Under the pieces are notes generated by a model. It made no database searches and was not told where the DNA came from. It saw nothing but the letters and a program-made list of their open reading frames with translations. From assembly GCA_052387905.1 (NCBI GenBank), contig JBQTIR010000041.1, positions 1 through 64,000 on the forward strand: a stretch of DNA of 64,000 nucleotides. The letters run 5' to 3'. Each line of letters opens with the position of its first letter. Position 1 is the stretch's first letter. This DNA comes from JBQTII01 sp052387905 (lineage in GTDB: Bacteria; Actinomycetota; Actinomycetes; Sporichthyales; Sporichthyaceae). Both the position numbers and the translations under genes were made by a program. Below are positions 57,084 to 64,000 of the stretch, piece after piece.

Positions 57084-58276
57084 GCAACGTCTGGATCGTC
57101 GGCACGCACATGACGCGGTTCGGTCGTTTCGGTGACAAGGACCTGATGGACCTGGCTGTCGAGGCCACCCAGGGTGCGCTCAAGGATGCGGACTCGAACC
57201 TGGCCGCCGTCGATGTGCTGGCGGTGGGCAACCTCTACGAGGCCACCAGCCACAACGGCCAGCGGCTGCAACAGGCGATGGGCCAGACCGGCATTCCGGT
57301 CTACAACGTGGTCAATGCCTGCGCGACCGGCGCGACCGCCGTGCGCGTCGCGATGATGTCGATCCTGGCGGGGGAGTCCGAGGTCGGCCTCGCGGTCGGC
57401 GTCGAGCAGATGGGCAAGATGGGCATGCTCGGCGGGGGCAAGAAGCGGGACGAGAAGAAGGTGTTCACACCCAAAGGTCGCCGCGGGTCCGTCGTCAAGG
57501 CCGAGGGTCTGTTCGGCACCAATCTGATGCCGGGGGTGTTCGCCCAGGCGGGAACCGAGTACGCCCTCAAGCATGGTGTGACGCAGACTCAGTTCGCCCG
57601 GGTGGCGCACAAGAACCACTTGCACTCGACGCTGAACCCGTTGGCCCAGTACCAGAAGGAATTCTCGCTTTCCGAGATCCTCACGGCCGAGACCATAGCC
57701 TGGCCGAACACGTTGCCGATGTGCTGCCCGACGGGCGACGGCGCGGCCGGCGTGCTGCTCGTCTCCGACGCCAAGCTCGCAACGCTGGACCCCGACGTCC
57801 GGCGCCGCGCAGTGAAGATCTCCGCCTCGATCCTCACCTCGGATCCCTACGTCGACGGCGGCCAAGTGCAGTCCGACATCAACACCCTGACCCGCAACGC
57901 GGCCGACCAGGCGTACGCAAAGGCCGGTATCGGGCCGGCGGACCTCGACCTCGTCGAACTGCACGACTGCTTCGCCACCGCGGAGCTGCTGCACTACGAC
58001 AACCTGCGGCTCTGTGAGCCGGGGGCCGCGGGGGAGTTCATCGACTCCGGCGCGCCGTACCGGGACGGCCGGATCCCGGTGAATGTCTCCGGCGGGCTGC
58101 TGTCGAAGGGGCATCCGCTCGGCGCGACGGGGGTCGCGAATCTCTACGAGGTCGCCACCCACCTGCGCGGCGAGGCCGGAGCACGCCAGATCCCCGGCGC
58201 GCGGGTCGGGATGACCCACGTCATCGGCCTGGCCTCGGCCTGCGCCGTCCACATCCTCGAAGCCCGCGCCTCCTGA
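57080..58276 (+). CDS. Thiolase-superfamily lipid-transfer/retro-aldolase-like protein (SCP-x / Ltp type)
   Basis: The product has 398 aa. Nucleophilic Cys81 lies in VNACATGA, the second-half HDCFATAEL, and GGLLSKGHPLGATG is present. The overall pattern resembles SCP-x thiolases and Ltp proteins rather than FadA. It acts with the DUF35 partner to cleave a carbon-carbon bond in a CoA thioester. It is followed by the inverted-repeat element 58300-58394. Confidence 0.92.
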   Translation: MSNVWIVGTHMTRFGRFGDKDLMDLAVEATQGALKDADSNLAAVDVLAVGNLYEATSHNGQRLQQAMGQTGIPVYNVVNACATGATAVRVAMMSILAGESEVGLAVGVEQMGKMGMLGGGKKRDEKKVFTPKGRRGSVVKAEGLFGTNLMPGVFAQAGTEYALKHGVTQTQFARVAHKNHLHSTLNPLAQYQKEFSLSEILTAETIAWPNTLPMCCPTGDGAAGVLLVSDAKLATLDPDVRRRAVKISASILTSDPYVDGGQVQSDINTLTRNAADQAYAKAGIGPADLDLVELHDCFATAELLHYDNLRLCEPGAAGEFIDSGAPYRDGRIPVNVSGGLLSKGHPLGATGVANLYEVATHLRGEAGARQIPGARVGMTHVIGLASACAVHILEARAS

Positions 58277-58299
58277 CCCCTCCGTGGCCCCGGTCCTGT

Positions 58300-58394
58300 G
58301 CTCATTACTGCGCAGCGGCACCTCTGTGATGCGCCAGGGGTCAGATCTGGGCTCCAGATCGCGCCCGAATTTGACCCGGTGCGCAGTAATGAGC
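58300..58394. repeat. Nested inverted-repeat element (95 bp)
   Basis: GCTCATTACTGCGCA (58300-58314) and TGCGCAGTAATGAGC (58380-58394) are perfect 15-bp arms. Inside, GATCTGG-GCT-CCAGATC forms a second perfect stem, and GGGTCA/TGACCC a third pair. It lies between the thiolase and enoyl-CoA hydratase genes, whose start follows 29 bp later. It could be a non-autonomous mobile element, RNA switch or terminator. Confidence 0.8.
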
Positions 58395-58423
58395 TGGGGG
58401 CTCGTACGGCCTACGGTGGCGTC

Positions 58424-59212
58424 GTGAGCTACGCCGCGCTCCTGCTGGAGGTTGCCGACGGGATCGGGGAGCTGCGCCTGTCCCGCCCGGAGCTGCTGAA
58501 CCGCTTCGACGAGGTGCTGCTCGGCGAGCTCGGCCCGGCGTTGGCCGAGCTGAGCGCCGACCCGCGGGTGCGGGCGGTGATCTGGACCTCCACCGGTAAG
58601 CATTTCTCCGCCGGGGGAGATACCGACGAGATTCTCGCCGGGCACGCCGACCCCGAGCACCTGGCGGCGGGCATCGCCCGCGGCAAGGCGCTGTACCGGG
58701 CGGTTGCCGGCTTCGGCAAGCCGCTGGTCGTCGCCCTGCACGGGCATACCTTCGGGGTCGCGACCAGCCTCGTTCTGCTCGGCGACGCGATCGTCACGAC
58801 GCCGACGGTGCGGATCGCGGACCCGCACGTGCACCTGGGCCTGGTGGCAGGGGACGGCGGCGCGATCTCCTGGCCGATCAACATGCCGCTGGCCCGGGCC
58901 AAGCGTCATCTGCTCTGGGGCGAACCGATGACGGGGCAGCAGGCGTTCGACCTCGGGCTGGTATCGGACCTGGTGCAGAGCGCGGATGAGGTTCGCGCGG
59001 CGGCGTTCGCTCTCGCGGCCCGCGTCGCGGCCCTTCCGCCGGTCGCCGTGCAGTTGACGAAGGCAACGCTCAACGCCGGACTCGCCGTCCGCATCGACGA
59101 ACTCCTCGATATCGGCTTCGCCCACGAGGCGACCAGCAACTGCACCGCCGACGTGCTCGAAGCGGTCGCCGCGTTCAAAGAAGGCAGGCCCGGGCGATGG
59201 ATCGGCGCATGA
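58424..59212 (+). CDS. Enoyl-CoA hydratase/isomerase family protein
   Basis: The product has 262 aa from GTG 58424. Crotonase fold: GELRLSRPELLNRF, oxyanion GKHFSAGGDTDEI and the helix VALHGHTFGVATSLVLLGDA. The usual hydratase Glu pair is not obvious (VHLGLVAGDGG in the second site), so hydrolase or isomerase activity is possible. No ribosome site is seen; the gene may be leaderless. Its stop overlaps the AMP-ligase start (ATGA). Confidence 0.88.
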   Translation: MSYAALLLEVADGIGELRLSRPELLNRFDEVLLGELGPALAELSADPRVRAVIWTSTGKHFSAGGDTDEILAGHADPEHLAAGIARGKALYRAVAGFGKPLVVALHGHTFGVATSLVLLGDAIVTTPTVRIADPHVHLGLVAGDGGAISWPINMPLARAKRHLLWGEPMTGQQAFDLGLVSDLVQSADEVRAAAFALAARVAALPPVAVQLTKATLNAGLAVRIDELLDIGFAHEATSNCTADVLEAVAAFKEGRPGRWIGA

Positions 59213-60804
59213 GCGCGGAGCTGACCGCGCGTCTGGAGGCGCTGTGGGGAACCGAGGCCGTCGCCGCCGAGTACGCCGGGCACACCGGGTTCGCGTTCGC
59301 TCCTCATCCGACCGAGTTCGACGAGCTGTTCGTCGGGGCGCAGCGATGGGCGGATCGCGAGTTTCTGGTCCAGGGGGATCGGCGCATCACCCACGGCAGA
59401 TTTCACCGGGCGGTGCCGGTCGCCGCGGAGATCCTGGCCCGGGCCGGGGTAGGCGCGGGTGATCGGGTGCTCCTGCTGTCCTACAACTGTGCAGAGTTCG
59501 TGCTTGCGACGTGGGCGTTGTGGTGGCTCGGCGCGGTGCCGGTCTACGCAAACCGATGGTGGAGCCCGGTCGAACTCGAGCACGCCGTCGCGCTGACCCG
59601 CCCCGTCCTCGCGCTGACCGATCACCCGGACTGGCGTCCGGAGAATCTGATGGTGCGTCCGCTCACCGAGCTGAGCCCCGCCATCGGCGCCACCGCGGAA
59701 CGTCGGTGCGTGCGGGGCGCCGAGGAGGACGCGCCGGCGCTGATCCTGTTCACCTCGGGTAGCTCCGGTGTTCCCAAGGCCGTCGTGCTCTCGCGACGTG
59801 CGGTGATCGCGAATCAGCACAACATGATGCGCCGCACCGGCCGGCTCCCGCAGGACCTGGACGCGTCCCGCCCGCAGACCGTCACGATGGTCTGCACGCC
59901 GCTGTTCCACGTCGGCGGCGTCGGCAACATCCTGCTCGCGCTGCTCACCGGCGCGAAGCTTGTCTTCAACGCCGGACGCTTCGATGCCGCGCAGGTGCTC
60001 GAGCTGATCGAGGCCGAGGGCGTGCACAGCTTCGCCGGCGTGCCGACGATGGCTGCGCGGTTGATCGATCACCCGGACTTCGCCCGCCGGGACCTGACCT
60101 CGTTGCGTGCGCTGCCGATGGGCGGAGCGCCGGTGCCGGCAAAGCTGCTCGCGACCCTGGCGGAGCGCCTGCCACAGCTGGGGCGCGGCGGGCTGGGCAA
60201 CACGTGGGGGATGACCGAGTCCGGTGGATTCCTCGCCTCGGCGGGCGCGACGGACCTCATCGAACGGCCGGGCACGGTGGGGCGCGCGACGTCCTGTGTC
60301 GAGCTGCGCATCGCCGAGCCCGGCCCGGGCGACGTCGGAGAGGTCGTCGTCCGCGCCCCGACCGTGATGCTCGGCTATCTGCGCGCCGACGGCGGACTCG
60401 ACGGAGTCGACGCCGAGGGGTGGCTGCGGACCGGCGACCTCGGTCGTCTGGACGTCGACGGATACCTTTACCTGACCGGGCGCGCCAAGGACGTCGTGAT
60501 CCGGGGCGGGGAGAACATCGCCTGTGCGCACGTCGAGGCAACGATCCTGACGCACCCCCAGATTTCGGAGGCTGCCGTGTTCGGGATCGATCATGAGGAT
60601 CTGGGTGAGGAGCTTGTTGCTGTCGTGCGGCACAGCACCGGTCCGGCCCCGACGATGGAGGAATTGCGCGCCTTCCTCCGGGTGCGCTTGGCCTACTTCG
60701 AGGTTCCCAGCCAGTGGCGCATCTCGGGCGAGCCGTTGCCGACCTTGGCCGGGGAAAAGGTCGACAAGAAATCCTTGCGTGCCACCTTCGTCGGGAGTGG
60801 GTGA
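59209..60804 (+). CDS. Acyl-CoA synthetase / AMP-dependent ligase
   Basis: The product has 531 aa. ATG 59209 overlaps the previous stop; ATG 59197 is possible. P-loop LILFTSGSSGVPKAVV, NTWGMTESGG, LRTGDLGRLDVDGYLYLTGR and a C-terminal catalytic Lys in GEKVDKK are present. It activates an acid for the pathway of the DUF35/thiolase and ECH. The rare GSS in place of GTT in the P-loop is a conservative change. Confidence 0.93.
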   Translation: MSAELTARLEALWGTEAVAAEYAGHTGFAFAPHPTEFDELFVGAQRWADREFLVQGDRRITHGRFHRAVPVAAEILARAGVGAGDRVLLLSYNCAEFVLATWALWWLGAVPVYANRWWSPVELEHAVALTRPVLALTDHPDWRPENLMVRPLTELSPAIGATAERRCVRGAEEDAPALILFTSGSSGVPKAVVLSRRAVIANQHNMMRRTGRLPQDLDASRPQTVTMVCTPLFHVGGVGNILLALLTGAKLVFNAGRFDAAQVLELIEAEGVHSFAGVPTMAARLIDHPDFARRDLTSLRALPMGGAPVPAKLLATLAERLPQLGRGGLGNTWGMTESGGFLASAGATDLIERPGTVGRATSCVELRIAEPGPGDVGEVVVRAPTVMLGYLRADGGLDGVDAEGWLRTGDLGRLDVDGYLYLTGRAKDVVIRGGENIACAHVEATILTHPQISEAAVFGIDHEDLGEELVAVVRHSTGPAPTMEELRAFLRVRLAYFEVPSQWRISGEPLPTLAGEKVDKKSLRATFVGSG

Positions 60805-60805
60805 C

Positions 60806-61927
60806 ATGCAGCTCTCGGACGCCGACGAGTTCTTCACCCACCAGACCTCGCTGCCGCACGCGATGGTCGCCAGCAGCGACCCGACCTGGCGCGAGCGGTA
60901 CTGGATCAGCGTCCAGGACGTCGCCGGCGGGGACACGGTCCTGACTCTGGGTCTGGGCAAGTACCCGAACACCGACGTGATGGAGGCGTTCGTTGCGCTC
61001 TCCCACGCCGGCACCCAGCGCAACCTTCGGCTCTCGCGCACGTTGCTGCCGCGCTCGACCGAGATGGCGGTAGGGCCGCTGCGCGTCGAGGTCGTCGAAC
61101 CGATGCGCCACCTGCGCCTGATCTGTGACGAGCGCGCCGGCTCCGGGATCGCCTTCGACATCGACTGGCGCGCGCGCACCGAGCCGCTGCTGGAGGGGCG
61201 GTTCTTCCAGATCAGCCGGGCGCGGGTCACCTACGACGCGATCCGCTACGTCCAGCACGGCCGGGCCTCGGGCACGCTGAGTGCGCCGGGGCTCGAGGCC
61301 GTGTTGACCGAAGACACCTGGTGGGGCGAGCGGGACCACTCGTGGGGGACGCGCCCCTTGCCCCGCGCCCCGGGGATGCCGCCCGGGGAGCGCCCGCAGT
61401 GGCGGATGCTGTTGTTCGCCCCGTTGCAACTGCCGGACTTCGGGCTGCACCTGTACCTGCAGGAGGCCCCGGGCGGTCAGGCCGTGCACCTGTCGGCCGG
61501 ACTGACCCCGGCGGTCGGTGGCCAGCCGTTCGACGCGGCGATCATTGCCGTCGAGCACGACCTGACCTGGATCGCCGGCGCCGTGGCCCCGACGCTGTCC
61601 GGCGGGACCCTGGTGCTGCGGATGTCCGACGGGCGCGCCCTGCAGTTCGGGTTGCGCACGTTGCCCGGGCGCGCGCACCTACGCGGTGGCGGTTACGAGG
61701 GCTGGAACGGCTGGTTCCAGGGGCAGTGGCGCGGGGAGGACACGGCGGAGTCTGACGTCTGGGATCTGACCGACGACGCGCAGCTCTACCGCTACGCCAA
61801 GGCCGGCAGCGATCACCTCGTCGAAGTCAGCCATGACGGTCAGGTCGGCTACGGAATCGTCGAGTACATGGTGCTTCCCGGCTACCACCGCTACCCCGAG
61901 GCCCTGCCCCCCGCCCGCGCCCGATGA
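60806..61927 (+). CDS. Lipocalin-like / CrtC-like protein
   Basis: The product has 373 aa. GGGAGTGGG lies before ATG 60806, 1 bp after the ligase stop. It is a beta-rich, two-part protein with aromatic clusters (DTWWGERDHSWGTRPLP; FGLHLYLQEAPGG), similar in style to the 27088-28095 product and to hydroxyneurosporene-synthase-like lipocalins. It probably binds a bulky lipid or hydrates a double bond. The C-terminus ends in PPARAR, after which a 14-15 bp tandem duplication (61919-61948) and palindrome copy C follow. Confidence 0.65.
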   Translation: MQLSDADEFFTHQTSLPHAMVASSDPTWRERYWISVQDVAGGDTVLTLGLGKYPNTDVMEAFVALSHAGTQRNLRLSRTLLPRSTEMAVGPLRVEVVEPMRHLRLICDERAGSGIAFDIDWRARTEPLLEGRFFQISRARVTYDAIRYVQHGRASGTLSAPGLEAVLTEDTWWGERDHSWGTRPLPRAPGMPPGERPQWRMLLFAPLQLPDFGLHLYLQEAPGGQAVHLSAGLTPAVGGQPFDAAIIAVEHDLTWIAGAVAPTLSGGTLVLRMSDGRALQFGLRTLPGRAHLRGGGYEGWNGWFQGQWRGEDTAESDVWDLTDDAQLYRYAKAGSDHLVEVSHDGQVGYGIVEYMVLPGYHRYPEALPPARAR

Positions 61928-61957
61928 TCGCCGCCCGATGATCGCCGCCCAAGAACT

Positions 61958-62010
61958 CGTAGCGTCCGAAGGAGCGGTTGCTATAGCGACCACTTCTTCG
62001 GACGCTACGG
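61958..62010. repeat. Dispersed palindrome, copy C (longest arms)
   Basis: The arms 61958-61983 and 61984-62009 pair at 23 of 26 positions, beginning CGTAGCGTCCGAAG and ending CTTCGGACGCTACG, centre CTATAG. It lies between same-direction genes, 14 bp before the phosphotransferase ATG. Confidence 0.9.
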
Positions 62011-62023
62011 AAGCAGTGGCGCG

Positions 62024-63010
62024 ATGAGCGCGTTGCGGGATCAGCTGACGGCGTTCCTCACCCACGAGCTCGGGCGCGACGTCGAGGTCGACGAGCCGCG
62101 TCTGCTCGGTGGGGGAAGCTCCAAGGCGAACTGGGCCGTGAGCGCGCGCTGGTCCGTCCAGTTCGGCGCGGAGTGGGAGCCGGCCGGTGGCGAGCTGATC
62201 CTGCGTCAGGAACCGGCGGCGGGTGTCGTGACGACGGGCCTCGCGCAGGAATTCGCGCTCCTGCGGGCACTGAACGGCGACGCGCGTGCTCCCGGCGTGT
62301 TGTGGCTCGACGGCACTGCCCAGTGGTTCGACCGGCCGTCGATGCTCTCGTTCCGGCATCCGGGCCGCGCGGACCGCTCGGTGCTGCGCGGCCGCGATCC
62401 GCTCGGGCTCGGAGCCGACGGCCAACGCGCGTTGGCCGGTGATTTGGCAGATCTGCTCGCCGCCGTGCACGCGGTTCCGCGTGCCCGGGTGGCCGATGCG
62501 TTGCCCGACCCGGGGCCGGACTCTGCGCGGTCGGAGCTGGCGCGTTGGGGGGAAGAGCTGGACGGTCTCGACCGGGGTGGCGGCGACCTCGCGCCGGTCC
62601 GGGACTGGCTCCATGCCCACTGCCCCGATCCGGCCCGCACGCGCCTCGTGCACGGCGACTTCCGCCCGGCCAACGTCCTGGTCGACGATGGCCGCATCAG
62701 CGCTCTGCTGGATTGGGAGCTGGCCCACTTCGGGGACCCGTGCGACGACCTCGGCTGGTACACCTGCTCGATCTACCGGGCCGAGCACTTCCCTGCCGGC
62801 TGGGGCGTCGAGGACTTCCTGGCCCGCTACGTCGACGCCGGTGGGCGCGCGCCCGAGCCGGAGCGGCTGCGGTTCTGGCAGGTGCTCTCGGTCTTCCGCC
62901 TCGCGGTCATCGCGATCCGCGCCGCCCGCAACATCGAGCTCGGGCTGGCCGAGGGAACCCCGCCGCCGGTGGACCGCGTGATAGCCCAGGCCATCGCCGA
63001 CATCGCCTGA
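62024..63010 (+). CDS. Phosphotransferase-fold protein (APH/ACAD10-like)
   Basis: The product has 328 aa. The glycine loop GGGSSKANW comes first, ELILRQEP may supply the Lys/Arg-side residue, the catalytic loop is LVHGDFRPANVLVDDG (Asp, Asn), and LLDWELAHFGDP holds the metal Asp. These match aminoglycoside-phosphotransferase-like kinases, including the ACAD10-type that phosphorylate 4-hydroxyacyl-CoA. With acyl-CoA enzymes upstream, that role is likely. Antibiotic resistance is not indicated. Confidence 0.88.
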   Translation: MSALRDQLTAFLTHELGRDVEVDEPRLLGGGSSKANWAVSARWSVQFGAEWEPAGGELILRQEPAAGVVTTGLAQEFALLRALNGDARAPGVLWLDGTAQWFDRPSMLSFRHPGRADRSVLRGRDPLGLGADGQRALAGDLADLLAAVHAVPRARVADALPDPGPDSARSELARWGEELDGLDRGGGDLAPVRDWLHAHCPDPARTRLVHGDFRPANVLVDDGRISALLDWELAHFGDPCDDLGWYTCSIYRAEHFPAGWGVEDFLARYVDAGGRAPEPERLRFWQVLSVFRLAVIAIRAARNIELGLAEGTPPPVDRVIAQAIADIA

Positions 63011-63128
63011 CGCAGCGGCATGAATGCCCAGGTGACGCGACACGCCGAGCGCGGTCCGGCGTGTCGTCGCAGTCTCAGCATGCATGCCGCGCCGACGCCT
63101 CAAGAACGCGCCGAGGGGTGCTGGGGTG

Positions 63129-63653
63129 TCAGTCGCCGGTGGCGGCCCGGAGCCGCGCCAGGACCTCGGTGAGGTCGGCGCGATCGGCGGGGGAGGTGCC
63201 GGCGAGGCCGAACTCGAAGGCGCTCAGCGACGCCGAGGCTTCTCGGACGAGGTCGCGGCCGTCGTCGGTGATCGTGACCAGGGTCGCGCGGCGATCGGAG
63301 GGGTGGGGGCCGCGCACAAGCAGGCCGCGAGCCTCCAGTCGGTCGGTGGCCAGCGTCGCGGTGGTGGCGTGCACGAGCAAACTGCGCGCGAGGCGCGAGA
63401 CCGAACGGGTGCCGGAGCGGGAGAGCTGCAAGGTCATCAGCAACATGTAGTCCGTCAGATTGAGCTTGTGCTTTTTGAGCTCGTCCTCGATCGCGACGCT
63501 CATCAGCCGGTGGAAACGCAGCACCGAGCTCATCGCGATGAAGGCGTCCTCGCCGTCCCCGAGGCCTTGCTCGCGCCAGAACAATCGGGCCCACTCGACC
63601 GGATCGGCGTCGCGCGCGGGCGCGGATTCTCCTCCTGCGGCCTGCGCGGTCAT
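63129..63653 (-). CDS. MarR family transcriptional regulator
   Basis: The product has 174 aa. ATG 63653 after AAGGAGCAGG. Winged HTH: NLTDYMLLMTLQLSRSGTRS, VSRLARSLLVHATTATLATD (recognition helix) and the wing GPHPSDRRATLVTITDDG. It is divergent from the SDR gene at 63796; the 142-bp gap has GGACTAGACTATTTTTG (63737-63753), similar to the AGTACTAGACCTTTTG motif. It probably senses a small aromatic or lipid acid. Confidence 0.92.
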   Translation of the reverse strand: MTAQAAGGESAPARDADPVEWARLFWREQGLGDGEDAFIAMSSVLRFHRLMSVAIEDELKKHKLNLTDYMLLMTLQLSRSGTRSVSRLARSLLVHATTATLATDRLEARGLLVRGPHPSDRRATLVTITDDGRDLVREASASLSAFEFGLAGTSPADRADLTEVLARLRAATGD

Positions 63654-63736
63654 ACCTGCTCCTTGCCGCAAGTCCGGGGAGTACAAGCGCCGCCCAACTC
63701 TATCGCAGACTGAAATGTCTATGCTAAGACTGTTGA

Positions 63737-63753
63737 GGACTAGACTATTTTTG
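63737..63753 (+). promoter_or_regulatory. AT-rich motif GGACTAGACTATTTTTG in the MarR/SDR divergent promoter
   Basis: It shares ACTAGAC and the T-tract with AGTACTAGACCTTTTG of 38937 and 44480. It lies 42 bp before the SDR ATG, in a clearly lower-GC island, and may be a promoter or a regulator site. Confidence 0.45.
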
Positions 63754-63795
63754 CGCCTGCCGATGAGCGGGCGCGCCGGCGGCGAAGGACTACAT

Positions 63796-64000
63796 ATGGG
63801 ACACCTGGACGGACGGGTCGCGATCGTCACCGGAGCGGGCCGCGGCATCGGTCGTGAGCACGCCCTCCTGCTCGCCGCCGAGGGCGCCAGGGTCGTCGTC
63901 AACGACCTGGGCGGTGCCCATGACGGCACCGGCGGCGCAGCCGGGCCGGCCGAGGACGTCGCCGCCGAGATCCGCGCAGCCGGCGGTTCGGCGTTCGCCA
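63796..64000 (+). CDS. Short-chain dehydrogenase, N-terminal part (truncated by window end)
   Basis: 68 residues are visible. TGAGRGIGREHALLLA is the SDR dinucleotide loop, and VVVNDLGGAHDGTG is the HSD17B4-type segment found in (3R)-hydroxyacyl-CoA dehydrogenases and steroid Hsd4A. GAAGGA lies before ATG 63796. The rest lies beyond the window. It probably oxidises a 3-hydroxyacyl-CoA after the MaoC-type hydratase. Confidence 0.9.
   Translation, partial: MGHLDGRVAIVTGAGRGIGREHALLLAAEGARVVVNDLGGAHDGTGGAAGPAEDVAAEIRAAGGSAFA

Noticed and set aside
56777..59125. 782-codon minus-strand frame opposite the DUF35, thiolase and ECH genes
   Set aside because: It spans several confirmed opposite genes and an intergenic repeat; it shows no motif.
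58906..61230. 774-codon open frame on the minus strand opposite the ECH, ligase and lipocalin-like genes
   Set aside because: The translation is Arg/Gly/His rich without domains, and the plus-strand genes have clear families and ribosome sites; it is a high-GC antisense shadow.
62024..63010. Antibiotic-resistance aminoglycoside phosphotransferase
   Set aside because: The fold matches, but its place after acyl-CoA enzymes fits the ACAD10-type metabolic kinases better.
1..64000. Prophage, integrative element or tRNA-linked island
   Set aside because: No integrase, transposase, phage structural gene or tRNA was recognised, and composition is even except for small promoter islands.

Overview
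This window is very GC-rich. It is packed with short-overlap gene pairs, leaderless starts and lipid/steroid-type catabolic enzymes: FadD-, FadE-, ECH- and thiolase-like proteins, F420-type LLM oxidoreductases, P450, Baeyer-Villiger monooxygenase, MaoC hydratase and a DUF35-thiolase pair. Together with a Lys-only mini-protein and a fused PntA, this points to a chromosomal segment of a soil actinomycete (Sporichthya/Frankia/Mycobacteriales-like; the genus is inference). No rRNA, tRNA, CRISPR array, phage or transposase gene was recognised.

Layout. 1-940: the end of an unassigned Pro-rich protein and a lipoprotein. 952-9609: a cluster resembling the mycobacterial mymA region (esterase, TetR, an SDR-diiron fusion, BVMO, acyl-CoA ligase, acyl-CoA dehydrogenase, enoyl-CoA hydratase). 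9612-17211: two toxin-antitoxin-like pairs, a small HTH protein, a Lys-rich peptide, the pnt transhydrogenase, an AveC-like membrane protein and an OYE flavoenzyme. 17262-24352: a thiolase-epoxide hydrolase pair plus small housekeeping or unknown genes. 24376-29485: an LLM / NTF2-like / limonene-epoxide-hydrolase-like set divergent from a lipocalin-like plus FAD pair. 29609-36926: an overlapping operon of a membrane-anchored secreted protein, two small membrane proteins and a Liv-type ABC transporter. 36961-44454: an O-methyltransferase, MaoC hydratase, an AveC-like / PEP-mobile-domain pair, an odd SDR and an odd P450. 44512-47700: a TPP-dependent E1 alpha/beta module with SDR and VOC proteins. 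47708-52083: a methyltransferase, a hydrolase-glycosyltransferase fusion, and a secreted protein divergent from a TetR gene. 52110-56594: four coupled genes (AMP ligase, LLM, KstD-like flavoprotein, tyrosine phosphatase), divergent from 56688-63010 (DUF35-thiolase, ECH, AMP ligase, lipocalin-like, phosphotransferase). The window ends with a MarR gene divergent from a truncated SDR.

How the parts may work together. Activation (three AMP ligases), dehydrogenation, hydration, oxidation and thiolytic or retro-aldol cleavage are all represented, so the region could take in and degrade polycyclic or terpenoid-like lipids. The Liv-type transporter, with its anchored surface protein, is a candidate importer. 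The substrate cannot be read from the sequence.

Non-coding structure is unusually rich. There is a dispersed palindromic repeat with shared ends GTAGCGTC/GACGCTAC, one copy of which encodes a protein C-terminus. Short CTGACGnAGCGTCAG palindromes occur inside genes, always read in the same frame. A GACCTTTT motif is shared by three promoter regions, two of which also carry a GTGA...TCAC palindrome. There is a six-half-site helical array, a perfect 30-bp TetR-type operator, and several intergenic inverted-repeat elements.
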